Positions 16,491 through 25,289 of a stretch of 64,000 bases of DNA are shown here, in pieces. The translations under genes and the position numbers were made by a program. Each line of letters starts with the position of its first letter. The stretch's first letter is position 1. Source of the stretch: Streptomyces benahoarensis (GTDB taxonomy: Bacteria; Actinomycetota; Actinomycetes; Streptomycetales; Streptomycetaceae); assembly GCF_007280575.1 (NCBI RefSeq), contig NZ_VKJP01000002.1, positions 1-64,000 on the forward strand, in the 5' to 3' direction. The notes beneath the pieces are model-generated. The model saw only the letters and a list, made by a program, of their open reading frames with translations. It was not told the DNA's origin and did not search any database.

Positions 16491-19400
16491 ATGTCCGCGA
16501 CTGTGCTCCCCTCGCACCCCGGCGGCATCCCCGTCGTCGACGTCTCCCACACCCCGGCCCGCACCCCTCTGCTGCGGACCATGGCCCTGGCCCGGCAGCA
16601 CGGTCCGGCCTTCGTCCAGCGGCAGCACGGCCGGGACACCCTGTTCGTCAGCAGCCTGGACCTGGTCACCGAGCTGTCCGACGAGCGGCGCTTCGGCAAG
16701 GCGATCGGACCGGCGCTGGAGAACGTCCGGGAGTTCACCCATGACGGACTGTTCACCGCGTACAACGACGAGCCCAACTGGACCAAGGCGCACGACATCC
16801 TGATGCCCGCCTTCGCGCTCGGCTCGATGCGGACCTACCACCCGGTGATGCTGCGGGTCGCCCGCCGGCTGATCGGCGCCTGGGACCGCCGGTGCACGGA
16901 CGGCGCCCCCGTCGACGTACCCGACGACATGACCCGGATGACGCTGGACACCATCGGACTCACCGGATTCGGCTTCGACTTCGGGTCCTTCGAGCGGGAC
17001 GAGCCGCACCCCTTCGTCGAGGCGCTGGTGCGCTGTCTGCACTGGGCGATGACGAAGCTCAGCCGCGACCCGGAGCTCGACCACACCCGGACCGACGCGG
17101 CGTTCCGCGCCGACGCGGCCTATCTGGCGTCGGTGGTGGACGAGGTCATTGCGGCGCGCACCGCCCCGGGCGCACCGGCACCCGACGGCGAGGATCTGCT
17201 GGGGCTGATGCTCGGCGCCACCCACCCCTCGGACGGCACCGCCCTCGACCTGGCCAACATCCGCGACCAGGTCATCACCTTCCTCATCGCCGGGCACGAA
17301 ACCACCTCGGGCACCCTGTCCTTCGCGCTGTACAACCTGCTCAAGCACCCGTCCGCGCTGCGGCTGGTGCAGCGCGAGGTGGACGAGCTGTGGGGCGACG
17401 TGCCCGACCCGGAGCCGACGTTCGAGGACATCGGCCGCCTGCACCACACCCGCCAGGTCCTCAACGAGACGCTGCGGATGTACCCGCCCGCCCCCGGCTT
17501 CTCCCGGCAGGCGCTCACCGACACCGAGGTAGGCGGCGTACCGCTGCGGGCCGGGCAGTGGGCGACGGTGCTGACGCCGATGCTGCACCGGGACCCGGTC
17601 TGGGGCGACAACCCCGAGTTGTTCGACCCCGCGCGCTTCTCCCCCGAGGCGGAGGCGGCCCGCTCCCCGCACGCCTTCAAACCGTTCGGTACCGGTGAAC
17701 GTGCCTGCATCGGGCGGCAGTTCGCGCTGCACGAGGCCACCATGCTGCTCGCCATGCTGGTCCACCGCTACCGGCTGCTCGACCACGCCGACTACACGAT
17801 GGACCTCAAGCAGGCGCTCACCATCAAGCCGGAGGGCTTCACCCTCGGCCTCGCCCCGCGCACCCCGGCCGACCGCGCCGCGATCCGCGCCGCGCTGCCC
17901 ACCGGCACGGTGCGCGAGAAGGAAGCCCCGGCCGACGGCGGCGCCCTGCCCACCCGGGTACGGCAGGACACCGGAGTGCTGCTGCTGCACGGCTCCAACT
18001 ACGGGACCTGCCGCGACGTCGCCGCCCGGCTGGCCGACGCCGCCGCCGACACCGGCTGCGCCACGGCGGTCGCCCCGCTCGACGCCCACACCGGCGCCCT
18101 GCCCACCGACCGGCCCCTCGTCATCGTCGCCGCCTCGTACAACGGCCGCCCCACGGACGACGCCGTGGAGTTCGTCCGCTGGCTGGAGACCGCCGGGCCC
18201 GGCGCCGCCGACGGTGTCACCTACGCCGTCCTCGGCGTCGGTGACCGCAACTGGTCCGCCACCTACCAGCGCGTCCCCACCCTCATCGACGACCGGCTGG
18301 CCGCCCTCGGCGGCACCCGGCTGCTGGAGCGCGCGGAGGCGGACGCCTCGGGCGACCTGAACGGCGCGGTCACCGCGTTCACCGGCGCCCTGCGCACCGC
18401 CCTGCTCGGCACGTACGGCGACCCGGCCACCGTCGGCGCCTCCCCCGCCGCCGCGCCGGAGGGCCCCGCCTACACCGTCACCGAGGTCACCGGCGGTCCG
18501 CTGGACGCGCTGGCCGCCCGGCACGGCATGGCCGCGATGACGGTCACCGAGACCGGCAGCCTCACCCACCCCGACCACCCGCGCGCCAAGCGCCACGTCC
18601 GCCTCGCGCTGCCCGACGGGCAGACGTACCGCACCGCGGACCATCTGACGGTGCTCCCGGCCAACGACCCGGAGCTGGTCGAGCGGGCCGTCCGGGTCCT
18701 GCGGGTGGACCCGGACGCCGTGCTGCGGATCGCCGCCCACCGCCCGCGCCGCGACGGCCTCGCGATCGACCGGCCGGTCACCGTACGCCAACTCCTCACC
18801 CGCCACGTCGAGTTGCAGGACCGCCCGACCGCCGGGCAGCTGACCGTCCTCGCCGGGCTCAACCCCTGCCCGCCCGAGCGGAAGGCCCTGGAGGCGCTGG
18901 CGGAGGACGCCGAGGCGCGCGCCGCCGACCACCGCGAGCTGCTGGACGTCATCGAGGACAGCCCGGCGCTGGCGGCGGAGCTGACCTGGCCGGTGCTGCT
19001 GGAGCTGCTGGAGCCGATCCGGCCGCGCCACTACTCCGTCTCGTCCTCACCCACCGTCGACCCGCACCACGTCGACCTGATGGTCTCGCTGCTCCAGGCG
19101 CCCGCCCGCTCGGGCCGGGGCACCCACCGCGGCACCGGCTCGGGGTATCTGCACACCGTGCGCCCCGGCGACACCGTGTACGCCCGGATCCAGCCGTGCC
19201 GGGAGGTCTTCCGGATCCGGCACGACGCGGACACCCCGCTGATCATGGTCGCGGCCGGTACCGGCCTGGCCCCCTTCCGCGGCGCCGTCGCCGACCGGCT
19301 CGCCCTCGCCGCGGACGGCGCCGCACTCGCCCCGGCGCTCTGCTACTTCGGCTGTGACGCCCCGGACGCCGACTACCTGCACGCCCGGGAACTGCGCACC

Positions 19401-19700
19401 GCCGAACTGGCCGGGGCGGTCCGGATGCGCCCGGCCTTCAGCGCCGCGCCGGTCGACGGCCGGCGCTTCGTCCAGCACCGGATCGCCGCCGAATCCGACG
19501 AGGTGTGGCAGCTGCTCGACGCCGGAGCCGCGGTCCACGTCTGCGGCGACGGCGCCCGCATGGCCCCGGGCGTACGCGACGTCTTCCGCGCCCTCTACCT
19601 CACCCACACCCCCGGCGCGGACGCCGCCGACGCCGCCGCCTGGCTCGACACACTGGTCGCCGACGGCCGGTACGTCGAAGACGTCTACGCGGCCGCCTGA
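16491..19700 (+). CDS. Self-sufficient cytochrome P450/NADPH-P450 reductase fusion (CYP102 family, P450 BM3-like)
   Basis: A 1069-residue natural fusion (BM3 has 1049). The heme domain (about 1-470) has the oxygen-activation motif AGHETTSGT (Glu270-Thr271), the ExxR helix NETLRMYPPAPGF, and heme Cys406 in FGTGERACIG. The BM3 substrate-channel residues are largely kept: the HGRDTLFVSS loop has the Arg47 equivalent (Tyr51 is Phe) and DGLFTAY has the Phe87 equivalent. A flavodoxin-like FMN domain follows (LLLHGSNYGT, near 490). The FAD/NADPH domain has RHYSVSSSP and GTGLAPFRG, and the protein ends in GRYVEDVYAA. It should hydroxylate medium or long fatty acids using NADPH. GGAAGG precedes ATG 16491. 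Confidence 0.96.
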   Translation: MSATVLPSHPGGIPVVDVSHTPARTPLLRTMALARQHGPAFVQRQHGRDTLFVSSLDLVTELSDERRFGKAIGPALENVREFTHDGLFTAYNDEPNWTKAHDILMPAFALGSMRTYHPVMLRVARRLIGAWDRRCTDGAPVDVPDDMTRMTLDTIGLTGFGFDFGSFERDEPHPFVEALVRCLHWAMTKLSRDPELDHTRTDAAFRADAAYLASVVDEVIAARTAPGAPAPDGEDLLGLMLGATHPSDGTALDLANIRDQVITFLIAGHETTSGTLSFALYNLLKHPSALRLVQREVDELWGDVPDPEPTFEDIGRLHHTRQVLNETLRMYPPAPGFSRQALTDTEVGGVPLRAGQWATVLTPMLHRDPVWGDNPELFDPARFSPEAEAARSPHAFKPFGTGERACIGRQFALHEATMLLAMLVHRYRLLDHADYTMDLKQALTIKPEGFTLGLAPRTPADRAAIRAALPTGTVREKEAPADGGALPTRVRQDTGVLLLHGSNYGTCRDVAARLADAAADTGCATAVAPLDAHTGALPTDRPLVIVAASYNGRPTDDAVEFVRWLETAGPGAADGVTYAVLGVGDRNWSATYQRVPTLIDDRLAALGGTRLLERAEADASGDLNGAVTAFTGALRTALLGTYGDPATVGASPAAAPEGPAYTVTEVTGGPLDALAARHGMAAMTVTETGSLTHPDHPRAKRHVRLALPDGQTYRTADHLTVLPANDPELVERAVRVLRVDPDAVLRIAAHRPRRDGLAIDRPVTVRQLLTRHVELQDRPTAGQLTVLAGLNPCPPERKALEALAEDAEARAADHRELLDVIEDSPALAAELTWPVLLELLEPIRPRHYSVSSSPTVDPHHVDLMVSLLQAPARSGRGTHRGTGSGYLHTVRPGDTVYARIQPCREVFRIRHDADTPLIMVAAGTGLAPFRGAVADRLALAADGAALAPALCYFGCDAPDADYLHARELRTAELAGAVRMRPAFSAAPVDGRRFVQHRIAAESDEVWQLLDAGAAVHVCGDGARMAPGVRDVFRALYLTHTPGADAADAAAWLDTLVADGRYVEDVYAAA

Positions 19701-19738
19701 GCTGTTCCTCCCACCACACAAACCCGGAGGTTCCCGCC

Positions 19739-20785
19739 ATGAACACCATGCTCGCCGGACGTCTGCACGTCCCCGGCGCCACGTTCCGCGTCGAAGAGGT
19801 CCCCATCCCCGAACCCGGTCCGGGAGAGGTACTGATCGAGGTCAAGGCCGCCGGGGTGTGCCTCTCCGACGTGCACCTCATCGACGGCAGCCTGAAGCCG
19901 TTCGTCCCCGTCGAGACGGTCACCCTCGGCCACGAGGTCGCCGGGGTGATCCACACCCTGGGCCCCGGCCTCCTCGGCGACTGGGCCCCGGGGATGCGGG
20001 TGGCGCTCCAGGCGGGCCAGAGCTGCGGCCGGTGCGCGAACTGCGCCATGCGCCGCGCCCCGTGCCTGAGCCCGCACACCCGCGGCGTCGACTACGACGG
20101 CGGCTGGGCCGCCTACGCCCTCGCCCGCGAGGACACCCTCGCCCCGATCCCCGACCACCTCCCCTTCGACCAGGCGGCGATCATCCCCGACGCCGTCTCC
20201 ACTCCGTACGCCGCAATCGTGGACACCGGCGCGGTCCGCCCCGCACAGGCCGTGGGCGTCTGGGGCGCGGGCGGTCTGGGCATCCACGGCATCCGCCTCG
20301 CCCGGCTCGCCGGAGCCGCCCCGGTCATCGCCGTCGACCCGCTGGCCGGTGCCCGCGACCGCGCCCTCACCTTCGGCGCCGACCTCGCCCTGGACCCGGC
20401 CGACCCCGACTTCACCGCGGCCGTACGGCGCGCCACCGGTGGCCGCGGCCTGGACGCCGCCTTCGACTTCGCCGGGGCCCCGGCCGTCCGCGAACAGGCG
20501 GCAACGGTCCTGCACCGCGGCGGGATCATGGTCCTCGCCGGCCTCACCCCGCACCCGCTCACCGTCACCGACGGCACCCGCTTCAGCTGGAACCGCAACG
20601 AGATCCGCGGCCACTACGGTTCCTCGCCCGAACACGTCGGCCAACTGATCCGGCTGGCCGCCATGGGGCGCCTCGATCTGGGGCCGTCGATCACCGATCA
20701 CCTTCCGCTGGCTGATGCGGCGGAGGCGGTGCGTCGCTTGGAGCAGAAGGCCGGCGATCCGATTCGGTTGATTTTGGTGCCGTAG
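19739..20785 (+). CDS. Zinc-dependent alcohol dehydrogenase (MDR superfamily)
   Basis: A 348-residue medium-chain dehydrogenase. Catalytic-zinc ligands are Cys in GVCLSDVHL and the GHEVAG His/Glu; the structural-zinc lobe is CGRCANCAMRRAPC. The nucleotide-binding fold starts GVWGAGGLGIHGIRLARL and ends its first half with an acidic residue in VIAVDPLAG, suggesting NAD+ use. It follows the P450 by 38 bp with GGAGG at 19726. A pathway that oxidises hydroxylated fatty acids to oxo acids is the simplest reading; the actual alcohol is unknown. Confidence 0.9.
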   Translation: MNTMLAGRLHVPGATFRVEEVPIPEPGPGEVLIEVKAAGVCLSDVHLIDGSLKPFVPVETVTLGHEVAGVIHTLGPGLLGDWAPGMRVALQAGQSCGRCANCAMRRAPCLSPHTRGVDYDGGWAAYALAREDTLAPIPDHLPFDQAAIIPDAVSTPYAAIVDTGAVRPAQAVGVWGAGGLGIHGIRLARLAGAAPVIAVDPLAGARDRALTFGADLALDPADPDFTAAVRRATGGRGLDAAFDFAGAPAVREQAATVLHRGGIMVLAGLTPHPLTVTDGTRFSWNRNEIRGHYGSSPEHVGQLIRLAAMGRLDLGPSITDHLPLADAAEAVRRLEQKAGDPIRLILVP

Positions 20786-20815
20786 AGGGACGGGCCGGGG
20801 GTCTGGGATTCCGGG

Positions 20816-20884
20816 GGCCTCCGGCCCGGCGGTGCGGTGGTGCAGCAGTGCGGCGCTCGGCCTCCGGCCCGGCGGTGCGGCGCC
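20816..20884. repeat. Short direct repeat after the alcohol dehydrogenase gene
   Basis: The run GGCCTCCGGCCCGGCGGTGCGG occurs twice about 46 bp apart, with related GTGGTGCAGCAGTGCGG between the copies. It lies between the convergent dehydrogenase and DedA-like genes. Fold-back of GGCC/CCGG blocks could aid termination. Confidence 0.55.
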
Positions 20885-20903
20885 CGCGCGCTGCCGCGTC
20901 CCC

Positions 20904-21386
20904 TCAGGCTTCGTCGGCCGCGCCGCCCCGCGCGGCCGACCCGGCGTTCCGGCGCCCGTACACCACCACGCCGCACACCGCGGCGAGCAGGGCGGCGACC
21001 ACCGCCACCCCGAGCGCCGTCCGCTCGGCGAACAGCCGCGCCAGCACTTCCAGCGCACCGACCCCGACCGTCGCGTAGACCAGTGCCCAGCACGCCCCAC
21101 CCACGAACAGCGCGGGCAGATAACGCGGCAGGGGCATACGCATGCTCCCCGCGAGAAAGTTGGCGGCCGTCTGGAATCCGACGGTCAGGAAGGAGACCGC
21201 CACCACCGGCGCACCCCACCGCTGGATCGCCCGCTCCGCCCGCACGAACGTGGCCGAGGACATGCGCTCCGCGAGCCGACCGCGCCGCACCCCGGCACCG
21301 GCCAGCCACCCGACGGTAAAGGTCCCTCCGGCCCGCAGCAGGACGATGACGTACAGCCCGGCGGCCGTGAGCACGACCTTCTCCAC
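20904..21386 (-). CDS. DedA/VTT-like small membrane protein
   Basis: A 160-residue integral membrane protein with about four hydrophobic segments. The middle, RWGAPVVAVSFLTVGFQTAANFLAG-x-x-x-MPLPRYLPALFVGGACWAL, matches the conserved core of the DedA/VTT family (the F-x-P-G-x-R segment is altered to FLTVGFQ). Family members act as lipid scramblases or in envelope homeostasis. The short length suggests a reduced DedA. It has no obvious operon partner, and the product description is at family level only. Confidence 0.7.
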   Translation of the reverse strand: MEKVVLTAAGLYVIVLLRAGGTFTVGWLAGAGVRRGRLAERMSSATFVRAERAIQRWGAPVVAVSFLTVGFQTAANFLAGSMRMPLPRYLPALFVGGACWALVYATVGVGALEVLARLFAERTALGVAVVAALLAAVCGVVVYGRRNAGSAARGGAADEA

Positions 21387-21686
21387 GACGCTCCGCCCTC
21401 ACCGCCGGCCCCGACGCGGCACACCACCACACCCGGGCTTCCCGATACGACCCTGACCAGGGCCATCCGACACAGCAAGGGTAAGCGAACGGCCGTACCC
21501 GGGGCGCACTCCGTCGGCCATGCTCCCCCGCGCCCGCTCAGCACGGTGAATCGCCGCATCCGGAAGGCTTCAGCAAACCTTGAAGGTGGCGTGAGGGTTG
21601 CTTGACCCTGTCTTGAAAAGGGCCTTCCTTGGCCTGCCTAGGGTGACGCGGGAGGAAGTACGACCCGAGCTAGGGGGACTCACATC
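21387..21686. other. Intergenic promoter region of the EspC-like operon
   Basis: About 300 bp. The part near 21590-21660 is less GC-rich than its surroundings and holds TTGACC and TTGAAA hexamers, which probably includes the promoter. No clean -10 at standard spacing was identified. No gene is seen. Confidence 0.45.
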
Positions 21687-22013
21687 ATGGGCGAGGGATT
21701 CCGGACCGATCCCGACGCGATATTCCGCTACGCGTCGCACACCGACCGGCAGAAGGAAGAGGTGCCCCGCATCGGGCGGGCACTGGAGCATGTGGAGATC
21801 CCGTCGGGCGCCTTCGGCAAGCTGCCGGAGTCCGACGAGCTGCACACCTCGTACAACGAGCACGCCACCGCGGCGCAGCAGAACATCCACGACCTCGCCG
21901 AGCTCCTGCAGGGCGTGGCCGAGGGCCTGCGGGCGACGGCGGGCAGCTACGTCCAGACCGAGTACGCCCAGCAGCAGAGCTTCGGCGGACAGGGCGGGGG
22001 CGCGGCCGGATGA
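21687..22013 (+). CDS. EspC/WXG100-like ESX-type secreted helical protein
   Basis: A 108-residue, mostly helical protein with the layout of the ESX secretion-associated EspC family: a start (FRTDPDAIFRYASHTD), a mid-protein GAFGKL turn, and a second helix. The tail has YVQTE, which fits the type VII secretion signal Y-x-x-x-D/E. AGGGGGA precedes ATG 21687. Its stop overlaps the next start in ATGA, and the two products probably pair as a helical heterodimer. No ESX ATPase or membrane gene is in the window. Confidence 0.75.
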   Translation: MGEGFRTDPDAIFRYASHTDRQKEEVPRIGRALEHVEIPSGAFGKLPESDELHTSYNEHATAAQQNIHDLAELLQGVAEGLRATAGSYVQTEYAQQQSFGGQGGGAAG

Positions 22014-22948
22014 CCGTCACCGACGCCTACGCGTGGGTCAACAAGGAGATCGAGAAGCTCCCCGACATCGAGCAGATCCACCACAGCGAGGAGCACGGTC
22101 TCGACTCCGGCCTCGACGAGGCCATCCGGTGGTTCCTGGACAAGGTCGGGCTGATGGACAAGCTCGAAGAGGTCACCGGCATGCCGACGCGGCTGACCCA
22201 GGCCGCCCAGGAGTGGAAGGCCCAGGGCGAGGCGCTGCACCGGGTGTCGGCGGAACTGCGGTCGAGGGCGCGGGGGCTGCCCGAACAGTGGGCCGGCGAC
22301 GCCTCCGAGGGCTTCGGCCACAGCATGGGCAAGATCATCGATGCGCTCGACGACACCGGCAAGGACATGGGCAAGACCGCCCAGATCCTCAGTCAGGCCG
22401 CCAAGGAGAGCAAGTTCGCCGAGGACTCCATCGTCGCCATCATCCGCGAGGCGATCGAGTGGGCGGCGATGACGCTGGCCGCGATGGTGGTCACCGACAT
22501 CCTCACCCTCGGCCTGGCCACGGTGGTCGACGGGCTGGTGGCCGAGGCCGAGGTCGCGGTCTTCCTCACCCGGGTGGAGAAGGTCTCGGCGGAACTGGCC
22601 AAGACGCTGCGCGAGTTGATGAAGGCGGTCAAGGAGTTCAAGAGCGGCGCCAAATCCTTCAACGAAGCGCGCAAGGCCGCCGGTACGCTGCGTAAGTTGG
22701 GCGGGCCGATGGGCAAGGGGGCCTTCCGCAGCAAGGACTGGTGGGCCCATCACCTCGTGAGCGGGAAGATCGCCGAGTACGGCTCGAAGCCCCTGCTCAA
22801 CGAGGCCACCGGCCTCACCGGCGACTTCAAGACCCCGGCCGAGGACGCGATCAAGCACTTCGGCGGGGAGGCGTTGGACGACCAGGGCCCGAAGGAGCCC
22901 GAGCCGTACCACGTACCCAAGCGCAGCATCGAGGACACCTTCGGCTGA
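22010..22948 (+). CDS. WXG100-domain protein with long C-terminal extension
   Basis: A 312-residue protein. A WXG100-type helical hairpin spans about 55-145 with the turn LPEQWAGDASEGF (the W-x-G motif). Two hydrophobic segments follow (AAMTLAAMVVTDILTLGLATVVDGLVAEA), then charged helices and a C-terminal 80-residue part with DWWAHHLVSGKIAEYGSKPLL. The C-terminal part was not recognised as a known toxin. It is coupled to the EspC-like gene by a 4-bp overlap. A secreted effector or surface protein is possible. Confidence 0.75.
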   Translation: MTVTDAYAWVNKEIEKLPDIEQIHHSEEHGLDSGLDEAIRWFLDKVGLMDKLEEVTGMPTRLTQAAQEWKAQGEALHRVSAELRSRARGLPEQWAGDASEGFGHSMGKIIDALDDTGKDMGKTAQILSQAAKESKFAEDSIVAIIREAIEWAAMTLAAMVVTDILTLGLATVVDGLVAEAEVAVFLTRVEKVSAELAKTLRELMKAVKEFKSGAKSFNEARKAAGTLRKLGGPMGKGAFRSKDWWAHHLVSGKIAEYGSKPLLNEATGLTGDFKTPAEDAIKHFGGEALDDQGPKEPEPYHVPKRSIEDTFG

Positions 22949-23012
22949 CCGCCCGGGCGGGCCGGCTCCCGCAACGGACCGAGAACGTCGCAGCAGACCC
23001 GAAGAGAGGGAC

Positions 23013-23666
23013 ATGCACCCCACCCCCGTGACCCCGGAGCGGGACGGCTGGCTCCTGACGCACTCCGCGCCGTTCCTCGACCCCGGGGAGACACTGCGCG
23101 GTGCGCTGTCCGTCCGGCTCGATCCACTGGCTCCGGACACCGTCCCCCAGCGCTACCGCAGGCCCAAGCCCGCGGCGGAGGAGAAGGCCCGGTTCACCGG
23201 GTGGCAGCGGATTTTCCTGCCGGTGTCGTTCGTGATGTGGCTGTGTTCCCTGCCCGCCGGGCTGCTGGAGGTCGGCGCCCGCCGCACCTGGCGCGGCATC
23301 CGGCGGGTCTTCCGGGGACGGGTGTGGGCCGGCGGCTGGGACAGCGCGGCGGGCCGCTTCGTCATCGACGCCCGCACCGGTACGGCGGACGTCGCCGGGT
23401 ACGACAACACGCACCTGGCGCTGGCCGTCACCGACCGGCGGCTGTTGCTGCTGAACGAGCCGACGTCTCCGGAGCGGGAGGCGGCACAACTGCTCGGTGC
23501 GGTACCGCACGGCACCTACGGCCTGCGCCCGGAGCCGCACCCGCAGCGCCACCGGGCCCGGGTGGACCTCGCCTTCGCCGACGGTTCGTGGCTGGCGCTG
23601 GAGGCGCCCGACCGCCGCCAGGTGCCGTGGCTCGGCGAGCTGTTGGCGTCGGGACGGCAGGGGTAA
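23013..23666 (+). CDS. Conserved hypothetical protein, third gene of the EspC/WXG100 set
   Basis: A 217-residue protein. Near residues 65-85 a hydrophobic stretch (RIFLPVSFVMWLCSLPAGLLEV) could be a membrane hairpin. The second half (HLALAVTDRRLLLLNEP, RARVDLAFADGSWLALE) resembles the beta-rich PH-like pattern of bacterial stress proteins. GAAGAGAGG precedes ATG 23013. The 64-bp gap from the WXG gene and same direction suggest co-transcription. The function is unknown. Confidence 0.75.
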   Translation: MHPTPVTPERDGWLLTHSAPFLDPGETLRGALSVRLDPLAPDTVPQRYRRPKPAAEEKARFTGWQRIFLPVSFVMWLCSLPAGLLEVGARRTWRGIRRVFRGRVWAGGWDSAAGRFVIDARTGTADVAGYDNTHLALAVTDRRLLLLNEPTSPEREAAQLLGAVPHGTYGLRPEPHPQRHRARVDLAFADGSWLALEAPDRRQVPWLGELLASGRQG

Positions 23667-23790
23667 GGCCCGGGGCGGGCGCGGGCACCGGTTGTTGGCC
23701 GGCGCGCGGGTGCCGTCGGCCGGCACGGCCTCGCCGGAGCCCCGTCATGGTGGAGTCGGGTGGGGGAACTCTCTGCACAGGGCCTTGTGC

Positions 23791-23817
23791 GGCGCCCACA
23801 TCGGTGACGTGGGCGCC
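23791..23817. terminator. Hairpin between convergent genes
   Basis: GGCGCCCAC and GTGGGCGCC form a 9-bp stem with a 9-nt loop, midway between the end of the EspC-type set and the end of the histidine kinase. No U-run is seen. Confidence 0.5.
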
Positions 23818-23864
23818 GAGCGGTCGGTGTCGGCCCGGCTGGTGCGTCGGCAGGCCGGATGGTG

Positions 23865-25289
23865 TCAGTTCGGGAGTGTGAGGCGGAAGGTGGTGTGTCC
23901 GGGGCCGCTGGTGACGGTGGCGGTTCCGCCGTGGGCGGTGGCGACGGCGTGGACGATGGCGAGGCCCAGACCGGTGCTGCCGGTGGTGCGGGAGCGGGCG
24001 TGGTCGGCGCGGACGAAGCGGCCGAAGACTTCGGGCCGGACCTCGTCGGGAATGCCGGGACCGGTGTCGCTCACCTGCACGGAGACGCCGTTCGGCTCGG
24101 CGGTGAGGGCGATGGTCACGTCGGTGCCGGGCGGGGTGTGGGTGCGGGCGTTGGCGAGGAGGTTGCCGATGGCCTGCTGGAGGCGGTGGGCGTCGCCGGT
24201 CACGGTGACGGGTTCCTCGGGGAGGTCGAGGAACCAGTGGTGGCCGGGCCCTGCGGCGCGGGCGTCGTCCGTCGCGTTCAGGATCAGCAGGGTCAGGTCG
24301 ACCGGTTCGTGTTCGAGGGGGCGCCCGGCGTCCAGGCGGGCGAGGAGCAGCAGGTCGTCGACGAGGCGGGTCATGCGCTGTGACTCGCCGTCGATGCGCT
24401 CCAGGGCGTGGCGGACGTCGGCGGGGACGGGGCCGCGGTGGCGTAGGGCGAGTTCGGCGTGGCCGCGGATGTTGGCGACGGGGGTGCGCAGTTCGTGGCT
24501 GGCGTCGGCGGCGAAGTGCCGCAGGCGTTCCTCGCCGGCCTGGCGGCGGGTGAGGGCGTCCTCGACATGACCGAGCATGTGGTTGAGGGCCGTGCTGACC
24601 TGGCCGACCTCGGTGCGGGGGTCGGTGTCGGGCAGCGGTCCGGGCATGGCGATCTCACCGCTGGCGAGCGGCAGTCCGGCCACTTCCGCCGCGCGGGTGG
24701 TGACGTTCCGGAGGGGGCGCAGGGAGATCCGTACCCACTGGGCCCCGGCGATGCCGGTGGCCACGATGGCGACGCCGAACAGGGTGGCTTCGACCGCTTC
24801 GAGGCGCTCCACGGTCTCGTCGACCGGGTGCAGGGGCAGGCCGGTGATCAGGATGTCCTGGTCGTCGCCTCGGACGGCGGTGACGCGGTAGGAGCCCAGG
24901 GCGGAGAGGCGGATGCTGTGTCCGCGTCCGTCGGCGCGGACGTCCGCCAGGGCGCGGCGGTCCCCTGGGGTGAGGGGCAGGGGACGGTCGGCGGCGTCGT
25001 GGACGACGGCTGCCTGGGTGAGGGTGCCGTTCAGGAGGCGGGCGCCGAAGGTGGCATCGGCCTGGCCCCGGGTGTCGGGGCGGTTGTCGGCGTCGGGCGC
25101 GGCCTCGTGTTCCAGGCTGGCGGCGAACCGGCCGCCGGAGGCGATGAGCTGCTCGTCCAGGCGCCCCATGAGGAAGTCGCGCAGCGCGAGGGCGGTGACG
25201 ATGCCGACAACGAGGCAGGCGAGGGCGAGCAGCGTGACGAGCCCGGCCGTGAGCTGGCCGCGCAGGGTGCGGGGCAGCAGGCGCCTCAC
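23865..25289 (-). CDS. Sensor histidine kinase (partner of the next response regulator)
   Basis: A 474-residue membrane kinase. TM1 (GLVTLLALACLVVGIVTAL) and TM2 (near 165-185) flank an extracytoplasmic domain of about 130 residues. A HAMP linker follows, then a dimerisation domain with the phospho-acceptor His265 in ADASHELRTP, then an ATPase domain with N (LLANARTH), G1 (VSDTGPGIP), F and G2 (STGLGLAIVHAV) boxes. It is co-transcribed with, and its start overlaps the stop of, the OmpR-type regulator upstream. The stimulus is not readable from sequence. Confidence 0.93.
   Translation of the reverse strand: MRRLLPRTLRGQLTAGLVTLLALACLVVGIVTALALRDFLMGRLDEQLIASGGRFAASLEHEAAPDADNRPDTRGQADATFGARLLNGTLTQAAVVHDAADRPLPLTPGDRRALADVRADGRGHSIRLSALGSYRVTAVRGDDQDILITGLPLHPVDETVERLEAVEATLFGVAIVATGIAGAQWVRISLRPLRNVTTRAAEVAGLPLASGEIAMPGPLPDTDPRTEVGQVSTALNHMLGHVEDALTRRQAGEERLRHFAADASHELRTPVANIRGHAELALRHRGPVPADVRHALERIDGESQRMTRLVDDLLLLARLDAGRPLEHEPVDLTLLILNATDDARAAGPGHHWFLDLPEEPVTVTGDAHRLQQAIGNLLANARTHTPPGTDVTIALTAEPNGVSVQVSDTGPGIPDEVRPEVFGRFVRADHARSRTTGSTGLGLAIVHAVATAHGGTATVTSGPGHTTFRLTLPN

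Noticed and set aside
16488-19031. An 847-codon minus-strand frame opposite the P450
   Set aside because: It is the mirror of the P450 third-base GC bias, with low-complexity Gly/Val/Arg composition and no motif.
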